Of a stretch of DNA of 64,000 nucleotides, positions 1 through 9,123 are shown piece after piece. The stretch is from contig JASHON010000106.1 of the NCBI GenBank assembly GCA_030041095.1, positions 1 to 64,000 of the forward strand, given 5' to 3'. The notes beneath the pieces were generated by a model, which saw nothing but the letters and a program-made list of their open reading frames with translations, was not told where the DNA came from and ran no database searches. This DNA is from Terriglobia bacterium (GTDB taxonomy: Bacteria > Acidobacteriota > Terriglobia > UBA7540). The position numbers and the translations under genes are program-made. Position 1 is the first letter of the stretch; each line of letters begins with the position of its first letter.

Positions 1-249
1 AAGCGGGCTCAACGCCTGGCCAAGAAACAGAGCCGCACCATGAGCGAGCTTTTCCGGGAGGGCCTGCGTCGCCTGGAGCAAGACGAACAGCAAAAGCCAC
101 TTGGCGAACTCGCGGGCGTTCTCCGGCTCATCCGGCAATCGGCCAGAAATGCGGGTCTCGATACGATGACGCCGGGTGAGATCGATGCCGAAGTTCAGGC
201 GGCCCGCCGGGAGCGCATAGCCAAGCTAGGATCATCCAGGAGAGGCTGA
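1..249 (+). CDS. Ribbon-helix-helix antitoxin, 5' end outside the window
   Basis: The frame is open from base 1, so the gene starts upstream of the window; the ATG at 40 is probably internal. The first visible residues (KRAQRLAKKQSRTMSELFRE) match the helix pair of MetJ/Arc/CopG ribbon-helix-helix proteins, with the usual SELFREGL-like second helix. The charged C-terminal part (about 50 residues) would be the toxin-binding tail. The stop lies 10 bp before a PIN-domain gene, the standard antitoxin-toxin order, so I infer autoregulation by DNA binding and neutralisation of the PIN ribonuclease. Family assignment rests on the fold pattern and the neighbour; the missing N-terminal strand cannot be checked here. 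Confidence 0.75.
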   Translation, partial: KRAQRLAKKQSRTMSELFREGLRRLEQDEQQKPLGELAGVLRLIRQSARNAGLDTMTPGEIDAEVQAARRERIAKLGSSRRG

Positions 250-259
250 TCCCACCCGA

Positions 260-682
260 ATGCCCAAAATTGTGCTAGACACGAATGTGCTCATTTCAGC
301 CCTCCTCACCACGCGCGGCGCCCAGGCCGCCGTGCTTGATTGTGTAGCGGAGAATAAAGCGCAATGGTGCGTTTCGCCGGCCGTACTCGCCGAATACGAA
401 GAGGTACTTCGCAGACCTAAGTTCTTGGGCATCCCTCGAGAGTACATTCATGCGCTCCTCGTGCTCGCCGCCCGCGCCAATCTCGTGAGACCCGATATCA
501 CACTCGCTGTTTCCCCAGACGAGACTGATAACCGGTTTCTTGAGTGCGCGGAGGCGGCAAATGCCGACTACCTCGTGACGGGCAACATCAGGCATTTTCC
601 GAAGCGGCATGGAAAGACCGAAGTAGTCACGCCCCGGCAATTTCTGGTAGTGGTGAGGGACCAGGCGGAGCAGGAAGGCTAA
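260..682 (+). CDS. PIN-domain ribonuclease toxin (VapC/PilT-like, COG1569 type)
   Basis: A 140-residue PIN-domain protein. It opens with the PIN strand and first acidic residue (IVLDTNVLISALL). A central acidic residue lies in AEYEEVLRRPKF, and the late acidic cluster SPDETDNRFLECA is followed by ADYLVTGN. These are the Mg-binding positions of the fold. In the usual family the toxin cleaves RNA, often tRNA, when released from its antitoxin. It follows the ribbon-helix-helix gene by 10 bp with no good ribosome-binding site, which suggests translational coupling. Length is normal for the putative-toxin PIN family, and there is no sign of damage. Confidence 0.88.
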   Translation: MPKIVLDTNVLISALLTTRGAQAAVLDCVAENKAQWCVSPAVLAEYEEVLRRPKFLGIPREYIHALLVLAARANLVRPDITLAVSPDETDNRFLECAEAANADYLVTGNIRHFPKRHGKTEVVTPRQFLVVVRDQAEQEG

Positions 683-1073
683 GACCCGGTTCAAGCACCT
701 CTTGAGCCTGGCCAGTCCGCCTGGAGTTCGTGGACAAGCGGTGATTTTATACTCGTGCGCTGGATCGGCGACAGGAAAGGCATCGAGCAGAGGACCAAAA
801 CCTGGGACAAAGCCAGGCCGCGGCTCCATTGCGTTTCGTAGGATTGGAACGACGGGAATATGAGTTTTGGGGATTTGCTCGACGCTCACCGCGACAATCC
901 CGACGAGGCCCATGCGCCCGGCCCCATTTCTCGGTTGTACAAGATTTCGTGGGAGACTTCGGACCACGAGTAGTCCGGCACATCCCACGGAAATCCAGGA
1001 CCACCCGGAATTCCTTTCCCGCTTCGAATGTGTTAACTTACGAGGTACTTCCAGGGCCGAGGGGACATTCTGA
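683..1073. other. Spacer between toxin and helicase; possible gene remnant at 740-973
   Basis: No complete gene is visible. One plus-strand frame is open from well before 740 to a TAG at 971-973, interrupted only by a TAG at about 839. Its last part, from ATG 860, encodes 37 residues (MSFGDLLDAHRDNPDEAHAP...) with ordinary protein composition. It could be the tail of a decayed gene, but I recognise no family. The helicase ATG at 1074 is preceded by a GAGGGG-type ribosome-binding site. Confidence 0.3.
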
Positions 1074-4000
1074 ATGCCCAGAATTTTTGACAACATTGCG
1101 CTCTCCCTCCTTCCGGCGCTGTCTGAAACCCTCAAAATTTCCGAACGTGCTGACTTCTGTGTCGGCTATTTCAACCTCCGGGGCTGGCGCCAGATTGACC
1201 ATCTCATCGAAGACTGGCCCGGAGGCGACGGCGCTTGCTGCCGGGTGATTGTGGGGATGCAGAGGCTGCCCCAGGACGAGCTTCGAGCACGGTTCAGTCT
1301 AGTTTCTGGCCCAGACGGCATCGACGCACAGGCAGCGCAACGGCTCAAGAGGGCAGCCGCACAAGACTTCCGCGCGCAACTCACTATAGGAGCGCCAACC
1401 GACCAGGACGAAAAGGGCCTTCGGCGCTTGAGCGCACAGTTGAAAGCTCGGAAGGTTATCGTCAAGCTGTTCCTGCGACATCCCCTTCACGCGAAGTTAT
1501 ATTTGGCTTACCGCACCGATCCCAACAGCCCCAGCATCGGCTTCGTGGGTAGCAGTAATCTGACCTTCGCTGGCCTCTGCAACCAAGGCGAGCTGAACGT
1601 AGACGTTCTTGACCAGGACGCCTGCGAGAAGCTCCAGCGATGGTTTGAAGGCCAGTGGAACGACACCTGGTGCATCGACATCTCGAAGGAGCTCGCTGAG
1701 ATCATTGATACAAGCTGGGCGCGCGAGGAGTTGATGCCGCCGTTCCACATTTACCTTAAAATGGCCTACCACCTTTCTCAGGAGGCGCGCGCTGGCCTTT
1801 CCGAGTTCACGGTCCCCAGGGACTTCGGCACACAGCTTCTACCGTTTCAGACAGCGGCCGTCAGGATCGCGGCGCACTATCTGAACAAAAGAGGGGGAGT
1901 AGTAATCGGGGACGTGGTGGGCCTCGGCAAAACGATCATGGCGGCGGGCCTGGCCCGCATCTTCCAGGACGAGCCCTACTTCCTTGAGACGCTCATCATT
2001 TGCCCGAAGAACCTCATCCCACTCTGGACGGATTACGTTTACCGATATCGGCTCGCGGCAAGGGTAGTCTCGCTTAGCGCCGTCATCAATGAATTACCAG
2101 AAATGCCGCGCTATCGCGTTGTCCTCATCGATGAGAGCCACAACCTCAGAAACCGCGAGGGTCGCCGGTACAAGGTGATTCAAGAGTACGTCCAAAAGAA
2201 TGGCTCCAAGTGCATCCTGCTATCTGCCACCCCGTACAACAAGACCTATCTCGATCTCTCTTCTCAATTGCAATTATTTGTTTCGGCAGATCAGGATCTT
2301 GGCATCCGCCCAGAGCGGCTCATCAAGGAGCTGGGCGAGACGGAATTCATTCGCCGCCATCAGTGTCCGGTTCGCTCACTCTCCGCATTTGAGAAAAGCC
2401 TGCACCCGGACGATTGGCGTGACCTTATGCGTCTTTATCTTGTCCGCCGCACCCGGTCCTTCATCAAGGACAATTACGCGAAGACCGATCCGGCGAACGG
2501 CCGGAAGTACCTCACCTTTGAGGGTGGCGGCCGGTTCTATTTTCCTGAACGCGTTCCAAAGACAGAGAAGTTCCATTTCGACGAGCACGATCCGGGAGAT
2601 CAGTACGCTCGCCTCTACTCGGACTCCGTCGTAGACGCGGTGAATCATCTCAGGTTGCCGCGCTATGGCCTCGGCAACTACATTAAGCCCACGCCGCACG
2701 AACCGCCCACCGATACAGAGAATAAGGAAATCAGGAAGTTGTCGCGTGCCGGGAACCGGCTGATGGGTTTCTGCCGCACGAACCTCTTCAAGCGACTTGA
2801 GAGTGGAGGCCCGGCGTTCATTCAGTCTCTCGAGCGGCATATTCTGCGCAATTTCATTTTCCTCTACGCCCTCGATAACGACCTACCGCTGCCCATCGGC
2901 TCCCAGGGAGCAGAGTTTCTGGACGCGAAGCTAGGCGATCAGGATCTCGACGACCTATTCAGCAGCGGGGCAGAAGACACGGACGACAATGGCGACGCAA
3001 AAGGCGATGTTGCCGTCTTTATGTCAAGTGAAGTCGAATTCCGCAAACGAGCCACCGAGGCCTATCAACGTTACTCGACCGAGCTCCAAAGTCGGTTCAG
3101 GTGGCTACGCCCATCGCTATTCACCAAGAGCCTCGAGACGGACCTGGGGAATGATGCCAGGGCTCTCTTGCAGGTGATGAAGACCTGCGGGTCCTGGAAC
3201 GCGAGCAAGGATGCCAAGCTTGCCGCGCTCCAGGCACTTCTGACGAAGAAGTATCCGGACCAGAAGGTGCTCGTCTTCACCCAATTTGCAGACACTGTCT
3301 ACTATCTCGCACGCGAACTGAAGGCACGCGGCGTCGACCGGCTCGAGGGTGTCACCGGCGATACTGAGAATCCCACCGCTTACGCCTACCGCTTTAGCCC
3401 GGAATCGAGCGCGAAGCGCGACCCGGTGAAGCCAGAGGATGAACTGAGAGTTCTTGTAACCACTGATGTGCTCAGTGAAGGCCAGAATCTTCAGGATTGC
3501 TCAGTAATCGTGAATTACGACCTGCCTTGGGCCATCATCCGGTTGATCCAAAGGGCCGGCCGCGTGGATCGGATCGGTCAGAAGTCCGACCGGATTTACT
3601 GCCACTCCTTCCTCCCTGCCGAGGGCATCGAGCGGATTATCCGGCTTCGCACCCGCGTTCGCCAGCGTCTGCTCGAAAACGCTGAGGTCGTCGGCAGTGA
3701 CGAGTCCTTCTTCGAGGACGACATGGGTGAAGGGCCCATCCTTGATCTGTACCACGAGAAATCAGGGATTCTGGAAGAATCAGACAACGAGGTTGACCTC
3801 GCCTCATATGCCTACCAGATCTGGAAGAACGCTACCGATGACGACCCGAAGCTGGCGAAGCTGGTCTCGGAACTGCCCAACGTGGTGTTTTCAAGCAAGC
3901 CTCACACGCCTGCGCCTGACCAGCCCCAAGGCGTGCTCGTCTACATGCGAACGGCGGAAGGTAGCGACTCGCTGGCGTGGATCAATCGTGAGGGCGCGAG

Positions 4001-4454
4001 TGTGACGGAGTCCCAGCTTACAATCCTTCGCGCCGCAGAATGCAAAGCAACGACGCCGGCGGCACCGCGCCTTTCGGAGCATCACGAACTCGTGGAGAAG
4101 GGCGTTCGATACATGGTCAAAGAGGAGAAATCGGCGGGCGGACAGTTAGGACGGCCGTCCGGTGCGCGTTTTCGCGTCTACGAGCGGCTGAAGGCTCATC
4201 TCAACCGCGTGCGGGGCACGCTCTTTGCTACCCAGGACTTGGCAAAGGCGGTAGACCAGATTTATAAGTATCCCCTGCGCTCAGCGGCCGCCGACGCTCT
4301 CAACCGCCAACTGCGAACCGGAGCCAACGATCAGCAGCTCGCCGATTTCGTGGTGTCCCTGTGGGAACAGGACCGCCTCTGCTCGGTTGAGGAAGAGGCT
4401 GAAGCCCAGGAGCCGCAAATCATCTGCTCGCTAGGACTGAATTCTCAAACATGA
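1074..4454 (+). CDS. Phospholipase-D-like domain plus SNF2-type helicase (defence cassette)
   Basis: A 1126-residue fusion. Residues ~1-220 form a phospholipase-D-like domain with HAKLYLAY near residue 139 and GSSNLTFAGL near 158, the split HxK/GSxN signature of PLD-like nucleases. A SNF2/DEAD-like motor follows: Walker A VVGLGKT (Lys ~286), Walker B DESHNLRN (~353), SATPYNKT (~383), and in the second RecA lobe TTDVLSEGQNLQ (~795) and QRAGRVDRIGQ (~827). The C-terminal ~250 residues are not assigned. The adenine methylase follows by 56 bp. PLD-helicase plus methylase pairs belong to defence systems such as DISARM relatives and the predicted helicase-methylase-ATPase (Hma) type. All motor motifs look intact; the function in this cassette is inferred. 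Confidence 0.88.
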   Translation: MPRIFDNIALSLLPALSETLKISERADFCVGYFNLRGWRQIDHLIEDWPGGDGACCRVIVGMQRLPQDELRARFSLVSGPDGIDAQAAQRLKRAAAQDFRAQLTIGAPTDQDEKGLRRLSAQLKARKVIVKLFLRHPLHAKLYLAYRTDPNSPSIGFVGSSNLTFAGLCNQGELNVDVLDQDACEKLQRWFEGQWNDTWCIDISKELAEIIDTSWAREELMPPFHIYLKMAYHLSQEARAGLSEFTVPRDFGTQLLPFQTAAVRIAAHYLNKRGGVVIGDVVGLGKTIMAAGLARIFQDEPYFLETLIICPKNLIPLWTDYVYRYRLAARVVSLSAVINELPEMPRYRVVLIDESHNLRNREGRRYKVIQEYVQKNGSKCILLSATPYNKTYLDLSSQLQLFVSADQDLGIRPERLIKELGETEFIRRHQCPVRSLSAFEKSLHPDDWRDLMRLYLVRRTRSFIKDNYAKTDPANGRKYLTFEGGGRFYFPERVPKTEKFHFDEHDPGDQYARLYSDSVVDAVNHLRLPRYGLGNYIKPTPHEPPTDTENKEIRKLSRAGNRLMGFCRTNLFKRLESGGPAFIQSLERHILRNFIFLYALDNDLPLPIGSQGAEFLDAKLGDQDLDDLFSSGAEDTDDNGDAKGDVAVFMSSEVEFRKRATEAYQRYSTELQSRFRWLRPSLFTKSLETDLGNDARALLQVMKTCGSWNASKDAKLAALQALLTKKYPDQKVLVFTQFADTVYYLARELKARGVDRLEGVTGDTENPTAYAYRFSPESSAKRDPVKPEDELRVLVTTDVLSEGQNLQDCSVIVNYDLPWAIIRLIQRAGRVDRIGQKSDRIYCHSFLPAEGIERIIRLRTRVRQRLLENAEVVGSDESFFEDDMGEGPILDLYHEKSGILEESDNEVDLASYAYQIWKNATDDDPKLAKLVSELPNVVFSSKPHTPAPDQPQGVLVYMRTAEGSDSLAWINREGASVTESQLTILRAAECKATTPAAPRLSEHHELVEKGVRYMVKEEKSAGGQLGRPSGARFRVYERLKAHLNRVRGTLFATQDLAKAVDQIYKYPLRSAAADALNRQLRTGANDQQLADFVVSLWEQDRLCSVEEEAEAQEPQIICSLGLNSQT

Positions 4455-4510
4455 CTTCCTTCGCCTCTCTGGGGGAGAAGGGACGGCAATGAGGGGGTAA
4501 GTTCGCACCG

Positions 4511-7500
4511 ATGCCAGCCACTTATCAGAATATTCAAAAGAGGCTCCAAGCCTTCGATTTCACCGGGCTGTTCACCCAGGAACTGATGTGGAATTTCCAC
4601 CGAACCGGCGACTTACACATACCGGTCGAGGGAGTGACCTACGCGCTGAGACCGGTTGCGGAGCGTGGCATGGCAGTTTTTGAATGTGTCCCGCCCACAG
4701 ACGCCGAATTCCCGAAATATACCACGCGGCGCAAAATCGATACCCAGGTCTCAAGGACGGCACGCGAGCACATTATCATTTTTCACGATAACGCCAACAC
4801 CGTCCAGGTCTGGCAATGGGTGAAGCGCGAAGCCGGCAAGCCTTCGGCCTGCCGCGAGCAGTTGTTCTACAGGGGCCAGTCCGGTGACGCGCTCACTCAA
4901 AAGATTCAGGGCATCGCGTTCGAATTAGAGGGTCAGCCCACCATCCTCGAAACAGTAGCGAAGGTCGGTGCTGCGTTCGATGTTGAAAAGGTCACGAAAC
5001 GCTTCTATGACCAATTCAAGAAGGAGCATGACGCCTTCCTGAAGTTCACCAAGGGGATTCCTGACGAGAAGCTGCAACGCTGGTACGCCTCCGTAATGCT
5101 GAATCGCCTCATGTTCATCTACTTCATCCAGAAAAAGGGCTTTCTCGCCGGTGACCTGCATTACCTGACCAACAAACTGGGCGAGTCCAAACAGCGAGGC
5201 GAGGACAGATTCTATCGGGACTTTCTCTGCCGGTTGTTCTTTGAAGGCTTCGCCAAGCGCGAAGACCAGCGCGGCTCCGAAACCAACCGCCTGCTTGGGC
5301 GTGTTCCCTACTTGAACGGCGGCCTCTTCTTGAGGCACCAGATTGAGGAGCTGCATGAAAAGGACATCGAAATCCCGGATAGGGCTTTCGATCGCATCTT
5401 CGATTTCTTCGAGCAGTACGACTGGCACCTGGATGACCGCCCGAAAAAAGGCGGTAATGAAATTAACCCGGACGTTATTGGTTACGTCTTCGAGAAATAC
5501 ATCAACCAGAAAGAAATGGGAGCTTACTACACCAAGGAGGACATCACCGGCTACATCAGCCAGAGCACCATCATTCCGGCCATCTTTGACATGGCGCGCA
5601 AAGACATGAGGCCTGATCTCCGCCGGATCGCCTTCGAAGGCGAACAGACCGTTTGGCGGCTTCTCCAAGCCGATCCCGACCGCTACATTTACGCCGCCAT
5701 GCTCAACGGGATGGACAAGGAGCTTCCTGACTGCATCGCAGCCGGCTTGAACGACGTCAGCAAGCGAGGCGAGTGGAACAAGCCCGCCGGTGCAGAGTAC
5801 GCGTTACCCACGGAAACATGGCGAGAAGTCGTCGCCCGGCGTAGCCGTTGCCAGGAGATTCGCGAGAAGCTCAGGGCAGGCGAAGTTCGTTCCATCAATG
5901 ACGCCATTAGGTACAATCTCGACATCCGTCGCTTCGCTGAAGACGCAATCCTAAACGAAGAGCACAGTCCAGAACTGATCTGGTCGATTTACAAAGCACT
6001 CCGCAACATCTCCGTTCTCGACCCTGCTTGCGGTTCCGGGGCATTCTTGTTCGCCGCGCTAAACGTTCTTGCGCCGCTCTATGACGCCTGCGTCGTTCGC
6101 ATGGAAGCGTTCCTTGACGACCTCATGCGTTCCGGCGAGCAACGTCGCCCAGAGAAGATGAGCCATTTCCGTGGCGAGATCGAACGAGTTCGCGACAAAA
6201 GGCTTCATCCCAGCCCGCGCTACTTCATCCTGAAGTCAATCATCCTGAACAACCTTTACGGCGTGGACATCATGGAGGAGGCGACGGAAATCTGTAAGCT
6301 GCGCCTCTTCCTCAAGCTGGTCGCCCAAGTAACCCCAGGTGAGAAAATCGAGCCGTTGCCGGACATCGATTTCAATATACGCGCGGGCAATACCCTAGTT
6401 GGGTTCGTTACTCGGGCCGAGGTCAAACAAGCAATCGGTGGCAAGCTCGACTTTGACAACACACTCGAAGCCATCGAAGAGAAAGCTGCGTTAGTCGAAA
6501 AGGCATTCGGTAGGTTCCGTCAGATTCAGATGGATTTTCGAATGGACCCGGCGGAGTTCTCAGAGGCGAAGTCCGAACTTAGCGCACGTCTCGATAAAAT
6601 GCGGCAGGAACTGGACGGCTACCTGGCCGGAGAGTATGGCGTCAGGCAACAAGACAAGAATGGGCTCCAACGGTGGCAGCGGTCTCATCAACCCTTTCAT
6701 TGGTTTGTTGAGTTCTATGCGATCATGGCCAGAGGTGGATTCGACGCCATCATCGGCAATCCGCCATACGTCGAGATTTCGGATCTCGGTCAAGCCTACT
6801 CAATCAGGAATCTCCAATTGACCTCCACAGGCAACCTATACTCTCTTTTCCTTGAGCGATTCACCGCGCTTCTCGGTGGCGAAGGCCGTGTCGGAATCAT
6901 TGTGCCCGTCAGCTCGGTTTCAACCCCACGGATGTGTGCCCTGATGGGCCTGATTAGCAGAGCGTATTCACCCTTGCTGATCAGCAACTTCGCAGTCCGT
7001 CCAGGCAAGCTGTTCGTGGGTGCCGACATGAATCTGACAATCATGGTGGGGCGAAAGTCAAGCTCCGGCAATGGGGACGGCGACCTATTTACAACCGCGT
7101 ACAACAGGTGGACCACTGAGTGCAGACCATTTCTTTTCCCAACGCTCAGTTATCACCGCAGCGCATTCGACCGACAATCGAGCAGCATACCGAAAGTCGG
7201 ATCACCCATAGCGGTGACTATCATCGACCGACTCAGGACTCACCCGAACCTCGCCAGTTACCGGGCGTCCAACTCGGGAGACGTCGTTTACTACCACAGC
7301 GGCGGAAGGTACTTTAGGAAGTGTCTGCCCCAGCAACTTTCTAACGAATACAAGGAACTGAGAGTTCAAAAGGGTCTCGGCAAAGCTGCAATCGCGGTCC
7401 TCTCGTCATCTCTGTATTACCTCTACTGGATAGTGATATCCGACTGCTATCACGTCACCAAGCGTGACGTCGATTTCTTTCCGATGGCAAGCACACTGAA

Positions 7501-7750
7501 GGACGACAAAGAGGTCGGACGACTCGCAGATGCCTTGGTTGAGGACCTGTGGAAGAATGCGGAGACGCGGAGACGAGCGCGGGCGGATGGCACGATACAA
7601 AATGAGACAAATTTTAAAGTGGGGAAGTCAAGGGGCTTAATCGACTGCATTGACACGGTGCTGGCCAATCACTACAAACTTACCCCCGAACAACTCGATT
7701 TTATCACCAGCTATGATGTCAAGTTTCGCACGACCGACATCGAGCCGTAG
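4511..7750 (+). CDS. Eco57I/PglX-like adenine-specific DNA methyltransferase
   Basis: A 1079-residue class I SAM-dependent N6-adenine methylase. The SAM-binding motif DPACGSGAFLF lies near residue 504 and the catalytic NPPYV near 750, in the order of gamma-class amino-methylases. Between them is NNLYGVDIMEEATEICKLRL, the usual Eco57I-family core. The N-terminal ~330 residues, including EKYINQKEMGAYYTKEDITGY just before the core, resemble large single-chain methylases such as PglX. I see no clear PD-(D/E)XK nuclease motif, so this is probably a methylase only. It sits 56 bp behind the PLD-helicase and 24 bp before a zinc-ribbon gene, clearly in one transcription unit. It probably marks self DNA for the cassette. 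The frame is intact. Confidence 0.9.
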   Translation: MPATYQNIQKRLQAFDFTGLFTQELMWNFHRTGDLHIPVEGVTYALRPVAERGMAVFECVPPTDAEFPKYTTRRKIDTQVSRTAREHIIIFHDNANTVQVWQWVKREAGKPSACREQLFYRGQSGDALTQKIQGIAFELEGQPTILETVAKVGAAFDVEKVTKRFYDQFKKEHDAFLKFTKGIPDEKLQRWYASVMLNRLMFIYFIQKKGFLAGDLHYLTNKLGESKQRGEDRFYRDFLCRLFFEGFAKREDQRGSETNRLLGRVPYLNGGLFLRHQIEELHEKDIEIPDRAFDRIFDFFEQYDWHLDDRPKKGGNEINPDVIGYVFEKYINQKEMGAYYTKEDITGYISQSTIIPAIFDMARKDMRPDLRRIAFEGEQTVWRLLQADPDRYIYAAMLNGMDKELPDCIAAGLNDVSKRGEWNKPAGAEYALPTETWREVVARRSRCQEIREKLRAGEVRSINDAIRYNLDIRRFAEDAILNEEHSPELIWSIYKALRNISVLDPACGSGAFLFAALNVLAPLYDACVVRMEAFLDDLMRSGEQRRPEKMSHFRGEIERVRDKRLHPSPRYFILKSIILNNLYGVDIMEEATEICKLRLFLKLVAQVTPGEKIEPLPDIDFNIRAGNTLVGFVTRAEVKQAIGGKLDFDNTLEAIEEKAALVEKAFGRFRQIQMDFRMDPAEFSEAKSELSARLDKMRQELDGYLAGEYGVRQQDKNGLQRWQRSHQPFHWFVEFYAIMARGGFDAIIGNPPYVEISDLGQAYSIRNLQLTSTGNLYSLFLERFTALLGGEGRVGIIVPVSSVSTPRMCALMGLISRAYSPLLISNFAVRPGKLFVGADMNLTIMVGRKSSSGNGDGDLFTTAYNRWTTECRPFLFPTLSYHRSAFDRQSSSIPKVGSPIAVTIIDRLRTHPNLASYRASNSGDVVYYHSGGRYFRKCLPQQLSNEYKELRVQKGLGKAAIAVLSSSLYYLYWIVISDCYHVTKRDVDFFPMASTLKDDKEVGRLADALVEDLWKNAETRRRARADGTIQNETNFKVGKSRGLIDCIDTVLANHYKLTPEQLDFITSYDVKFRTTDIEP

Positions 7751-7774
7751 ACGCCCTATCTTGAGGAGACGACC

Positions 7775-7969
7775 ATGCCTGTGAAGCTACCGGAGCCGCA
7801 TTCTAAGAAGGAGGCTGGGAAGGAGACCATTCCTCTGTGGAGATGTCCCCACTGCCATGAGCTTAAAAGGATCGAGCAGTTCGGGTTCCGCTTCCGCCGA
7901 GACGCCTACAACAAGGTGAACATGTGGCAGAAGCAGTCGTGGTGCAAAGTATGCAGAGGCGAGAGCTAG
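7775..7969 (+). CDS. Small zinc-ribbon protein in the defence cassette
   Basis: A 64-residue basic protein with two cysteine pairs, CPHCHELKRIEQFGF and WCKVCRGE, spaced as a four-cysteine zinc ribbon. A GAGGAG ribosome-binding site lies about 7 nt before the ATG, and the gene begins 24 bp after the methylase stop, so it is a real translated unit. Its end overlaps the longest version of the next gene. Similar short zinc fingers occur near HNH or methylase genes, but I do not recognise a named family. A DNA- or protein-binding accessory role is only inferred from the motif and the context. Confidence 0.7.
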   Translation: MPVKLPEPHSKKEAGKETIPLWRCPHCHELKRIEQFGFRFRRDAYNKVNMWQKQSWCKVCRGES

Positions 7970-8616
7970 ACCGGTCACGCCGGCACATCGTAGCTGCTGG
8001 CACCCAAGCCGGCGGCGCTCAACGAAGCGTGCTTGTCGCGAGAACACTGCGTATCCTAGGTAACGCGGCTGACGCGCTGGGCGATGACCAATTGCTTGGC
8101 TGGAGGAAACTTGCCCTGATCTGCTCGCAAAAATGCCCCGGCGCCGTGATTCTGAAGATATACGATTTTGCCCGGCTGGTTCGCGGATCAGGCGTGGCCA
8201 TCGTGAGCGGCTTCCATTCACCCACTGAGAAAGATTGCCTGTCGATTTTGCTTCGCGGCCCAGGTCCCATCACCATTGTCCAGGGCCACCGACTAAGCAC
8301 GTCACGCCTGCCGATGAAGTGGCAGCAGGCCATCGACGCCGGACGCCTGCTTCTGCTTTCTCCTTTCAGCGATAAATATAAGCGAGTCACCGCGGAACTC
8401 GCCGCCGCGCGCAATCGCTTCGTCGCGGCGATCTCCGACGAGGTGCTGATCCCCTACGCCGCGCCGGGCAGCAAGACAGAAGCCCTGGCTCTCGACCTGC
8501 TCAATTCCGGCAAGCACGTGTACACTTTCAGCGACCGCCCGTGCCCGTTGCTCTCCGCCGGCGCCCAACTCGTCGCCCCCGAATTCTTCTCAAAGAACCA
8601 AATCTCGCCGCTCTGA
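7924..8616 (+). CDS. DprA/Smf-like Rossmann-fold protein
   Basis: The conserved part resembles stand-alone DprA-like proteins: KLALICSQKCPGAVILKIYD, then GVAIVSGFHSPTEKDCL (the SGxxS-like nucleotide or ssDNA loop), then GRLLLLSPFSD, and finally PGSKTEALALDLLNSGKHVY. DprA loads RecA on single-stranded DNA; orphan relatives are frequent in defence islands with undefined roles. The longest open start is GTG 7924, with AAGGTG 5 nt upstream, overlapping the zinc-ribbon gene by 46 bp. Family similarity only begins around GTG 8029, so a start there (195 residues) is a real alternative. The frame is complete. Membership of the same operon as the methylase is inferred from spacing. Confidence 0.72.
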   Translation: MAEAVVVQSMQRRELDRSRRHIVAAGTQAGGAQRSVLVARTLRILGNAADALGDDQLLGWRKLALICSQKCPGAVILKIYDFARLVRGSGVAIVSGFHSPTEKDCLSILLRGPGPITIVQGHRLSTSRLPMKWQQAIDAGRLLLLSPFSDKYKRVTAELAAARNRFVAAISDEVLIPYAAPGSKTEALALDLLNSGKHVYTFSDRPCPLLSAGAQLVAPEFFSKNQISPL

Positions 8617-8658
8617 ACTTCTCTCCACTTCTCCATCTGCGGCCGTACCGTGGATCGG

Positions 8659-9123
8659 CTAAAACTCTCCCTCCTCCTCACGAATTTTCTGTTCCCGGAA
8701 GCGACGATCGAGTTCTCGTACTACATCCTTAGCAAATGCGCGGAACTCCGTGTCAGGGTCCTGAGCCCATTCTTTTGCAACCGCTAAGTCTCTCGCGATC
8801 TTATTTGAATAAGGACCCTGCCAGAATCCCGTGACCATATTTGCGTACAGCTCATTCCAAACAGCGCTGTTGCCCCTGAATGAGAGCACCAGTGCTCGCG
8901 CGCGTGAATGCCGATTGCGTGGGTCAGGTGCGATGAGGTGTGCCACGATCCAGGGTCCACGAGGCTCGTTCGCCTTTGCCCAGGAGATCAGATGTTCGAC
9001 TGGGATCAGCTCCCCGTACCATCTCCACAGTGCTGTCAGAAGTGCCGATGACACTTCTCCTTCGGACAATATGGCTTCGCCAATTGCGTTCCACGCACCG
9101 GTGGGGTCCGCTTCCGTAGCCAT
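8659..9123 (-). pseudogene. C-terminal fragment of a HEAT-like (possibly defence) protein
   Basis: A 154-residue minus-strand frame convergent with the DprA-like gene. Coding-like sequence continues past the apparent ATG (LVELERRQALQ) until a stop at 9157-9159, so the frame is not naturally bounded and the 5' part is missing. The tail (FRAFAKDVVRELDRRFREQK, ending EEEGEF) and the preceding WAQDPDTE and WNELYANMV segments resemble the helical C-terminal ends of large STAND-like or uncharacterised HEAT-repeat proteins; that comparison is from memory. It abuts an opposite-strand ATPase fragment at a probable rearrangement junction. I interpret it as a stranded gene end rather than a functional gene. 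Confidence 0.45.

Noticed and set aside
296-1135. 279-residue minus-strand open frame
   Set aside because: It runs antisense through the PIN toxin gene, has no recognisable motif, and is a typical shadow frame in GC-rich DNA.
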